Below, piece by piece: positions 63,667-64,000 of a DNA stretch of 64,000 bases (its first letter is position 1; the number at the start of each line of letters is the position of its first letter). A model generated the notes under the pieces. The model was not told the DNA's origin. It was given only the letters and a program-made list of their open reading frames with translations, and ran no database searches. Position numbers and translations under genes: made by a program. This stretch comes from Zobellella endophytica (GTDB lineage Bacteria; Pseudomonadota; Gammaproteobacteria; Enterobacterales; Aeromonadaceae). The DNA lies in contig NZ_PXYG01000009.1 in assembly GCF_003012775.1 (NCBI RefSeq), positions 1-64,000 of the forward strand. Direction: 5' to 3'.

Positions 63667-64000
63667 ATGACAATTGATCTGAAACCCTTGCTGAAGACAG
63701 GAATGCCCAAGTACCTGGCGATCGCCAAGGCACTGGAAGAGGCCATCGCCCGCGGCGATCTGTTGCCGGGCGCGCGTCTGCCCCCCCATCGGGTGCTGGC
63801 CGAGCAACTGCGGGTGAGCGTACAGACGGTAAGCAATGCCTATGCCCATGCGGAGAAGCAGGGGTTCGTGGCGGCCCGCGTCGGCAGTGGCACTTTCGTC
63901 AGCGATTATGGTGGCGGCAAGGAAACCGAGCTGATGCTGGCTGAAGAGAAGAACACCGAAGGGCGGGCCATCGACCTGTCCATCGCCCATCCGGTCTGCA
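63667..64000 (+). CDS. enuR: MocR/GntR-type ectoine regulator EnuR (partial, cut by window end)
   Basis: The first 111 codons run off the window edge with no stop. They encode MTIDLKPLLKTGMPKYLAIA followed by a GntR winged helix (ARLPPHRVLAEQLRVSVQTV and VGSGTFVSDY). This is the DNA-binding end of a MocR protein, whose aminotransferase-like PLP domain would lie beyond 64000. In marine bacteria EnuR represses ectoine catabolism and is released by acetyl-diaminobutyrate or diaminobutyrate bound to PLP. Its divergent place next to doeA supports the name. Confidence 0.85.
   Translation, partial: MTIDLKPLLKTGMPKYLAIAKALEEAIARGDLLPGARLPPHRVLAEQLRVSVQTVSNAYAHAEKQGFVAARVGSGTFVSDYGGGKETELMLAEEKNTEGRAIDLSIAHPVC

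Overview
The window is about 64 kb of GC-rich, densely coded gammaproteobacterial chromosome. Several gene orders match the enterobacterial/Aeromonadales core: tolC<>nudF-yqiB-cpdA, yqiA-parE-parC, hemW-rdgB-yggU-yggT-proC-yggS<>pilT-pilU, srmB<>trmN6 and fldB<>xerD-recJ-prfB-lysS. With ectoine catabolism, nitrate assimilation and TRAP/TTT organic-acid uptake added, it looks like a marine or halotolerant Aeromonadales-type bacterium (Oceanimonas/Zobellella/Oceanisphaera-like). That placement is inference from synteny and composition. No rRNA, tRNA, CRISPR array, prophage or intact insertion sequence was seen.

Layout. 0.3-2.9 kb: assimilatory nitrate reductase nasA behind a sigma-54 promoter. 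3.0-10.3 kb: a tricarboxylate-type uptake module, with tctDE and an extra binding protein on the minus strand and tctCBA plus an AbrB-type membrane protein on the plus strand. 10.4-13.9 kb: tolC, nudF, yqiB, cpdA. 13.9-18.4 kb: nasR facing the nitrate ABC transporter nrtABD, which interrupts the usual cpdA-yqiA-parE order. 18.6-23.4 kb: yqiA, parE, parC. 23.7-32.5 kb: an acid-sugar catabolic cluster with a TRAP transporter and a GntR regulator. 32.5-41.5 kb: housekeeping genes and the pilT/pilU retraction motors. 41.6-49.8 kb: srmB, trmN6, brnQ, two small DUF genes, fldB, xerD, recJ. 50.2-54.9 kb: a chemoreceptor, prfB (with its programmed frameshift) and lysS. 54.9-64.0 kb: a nearly complete ectoine/hydroxyectoine degradation cluster (eutC, eutB, doeD, doeC, asnC-type regulator, doeB, doeA) and the start of the divergent MocR-type regulator enuR.

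The nitrate genes form one regulatory story. nasA, nasR and nrtA each carry a sigma-54 (-24/-12) promoter. The nrtA leader also folds as two hexaloop hairpins of the ANTAR-target type followed by an intrinsic terminator that overlaps the second hairpin. This is the architecture expected for antitermination by NasR, which is encoded just downstream. Nitrogen limitation would set initiation, and nitrate or nitrite would set read-through.

The most novel-looking signals are non-coding: a roughly 195-bp structured intergenic element present in three variants (full, inner-deleted, one arm missing); a promoter with a perfect FNR box and a perfect 7-1-7 Fur box before a small periplasmic protein gene; a tandem 11-bp repeat between tctD and tctC; a perfect 18-bp palindrome between tolC and nudF; and a small upstream ORF before doeA.
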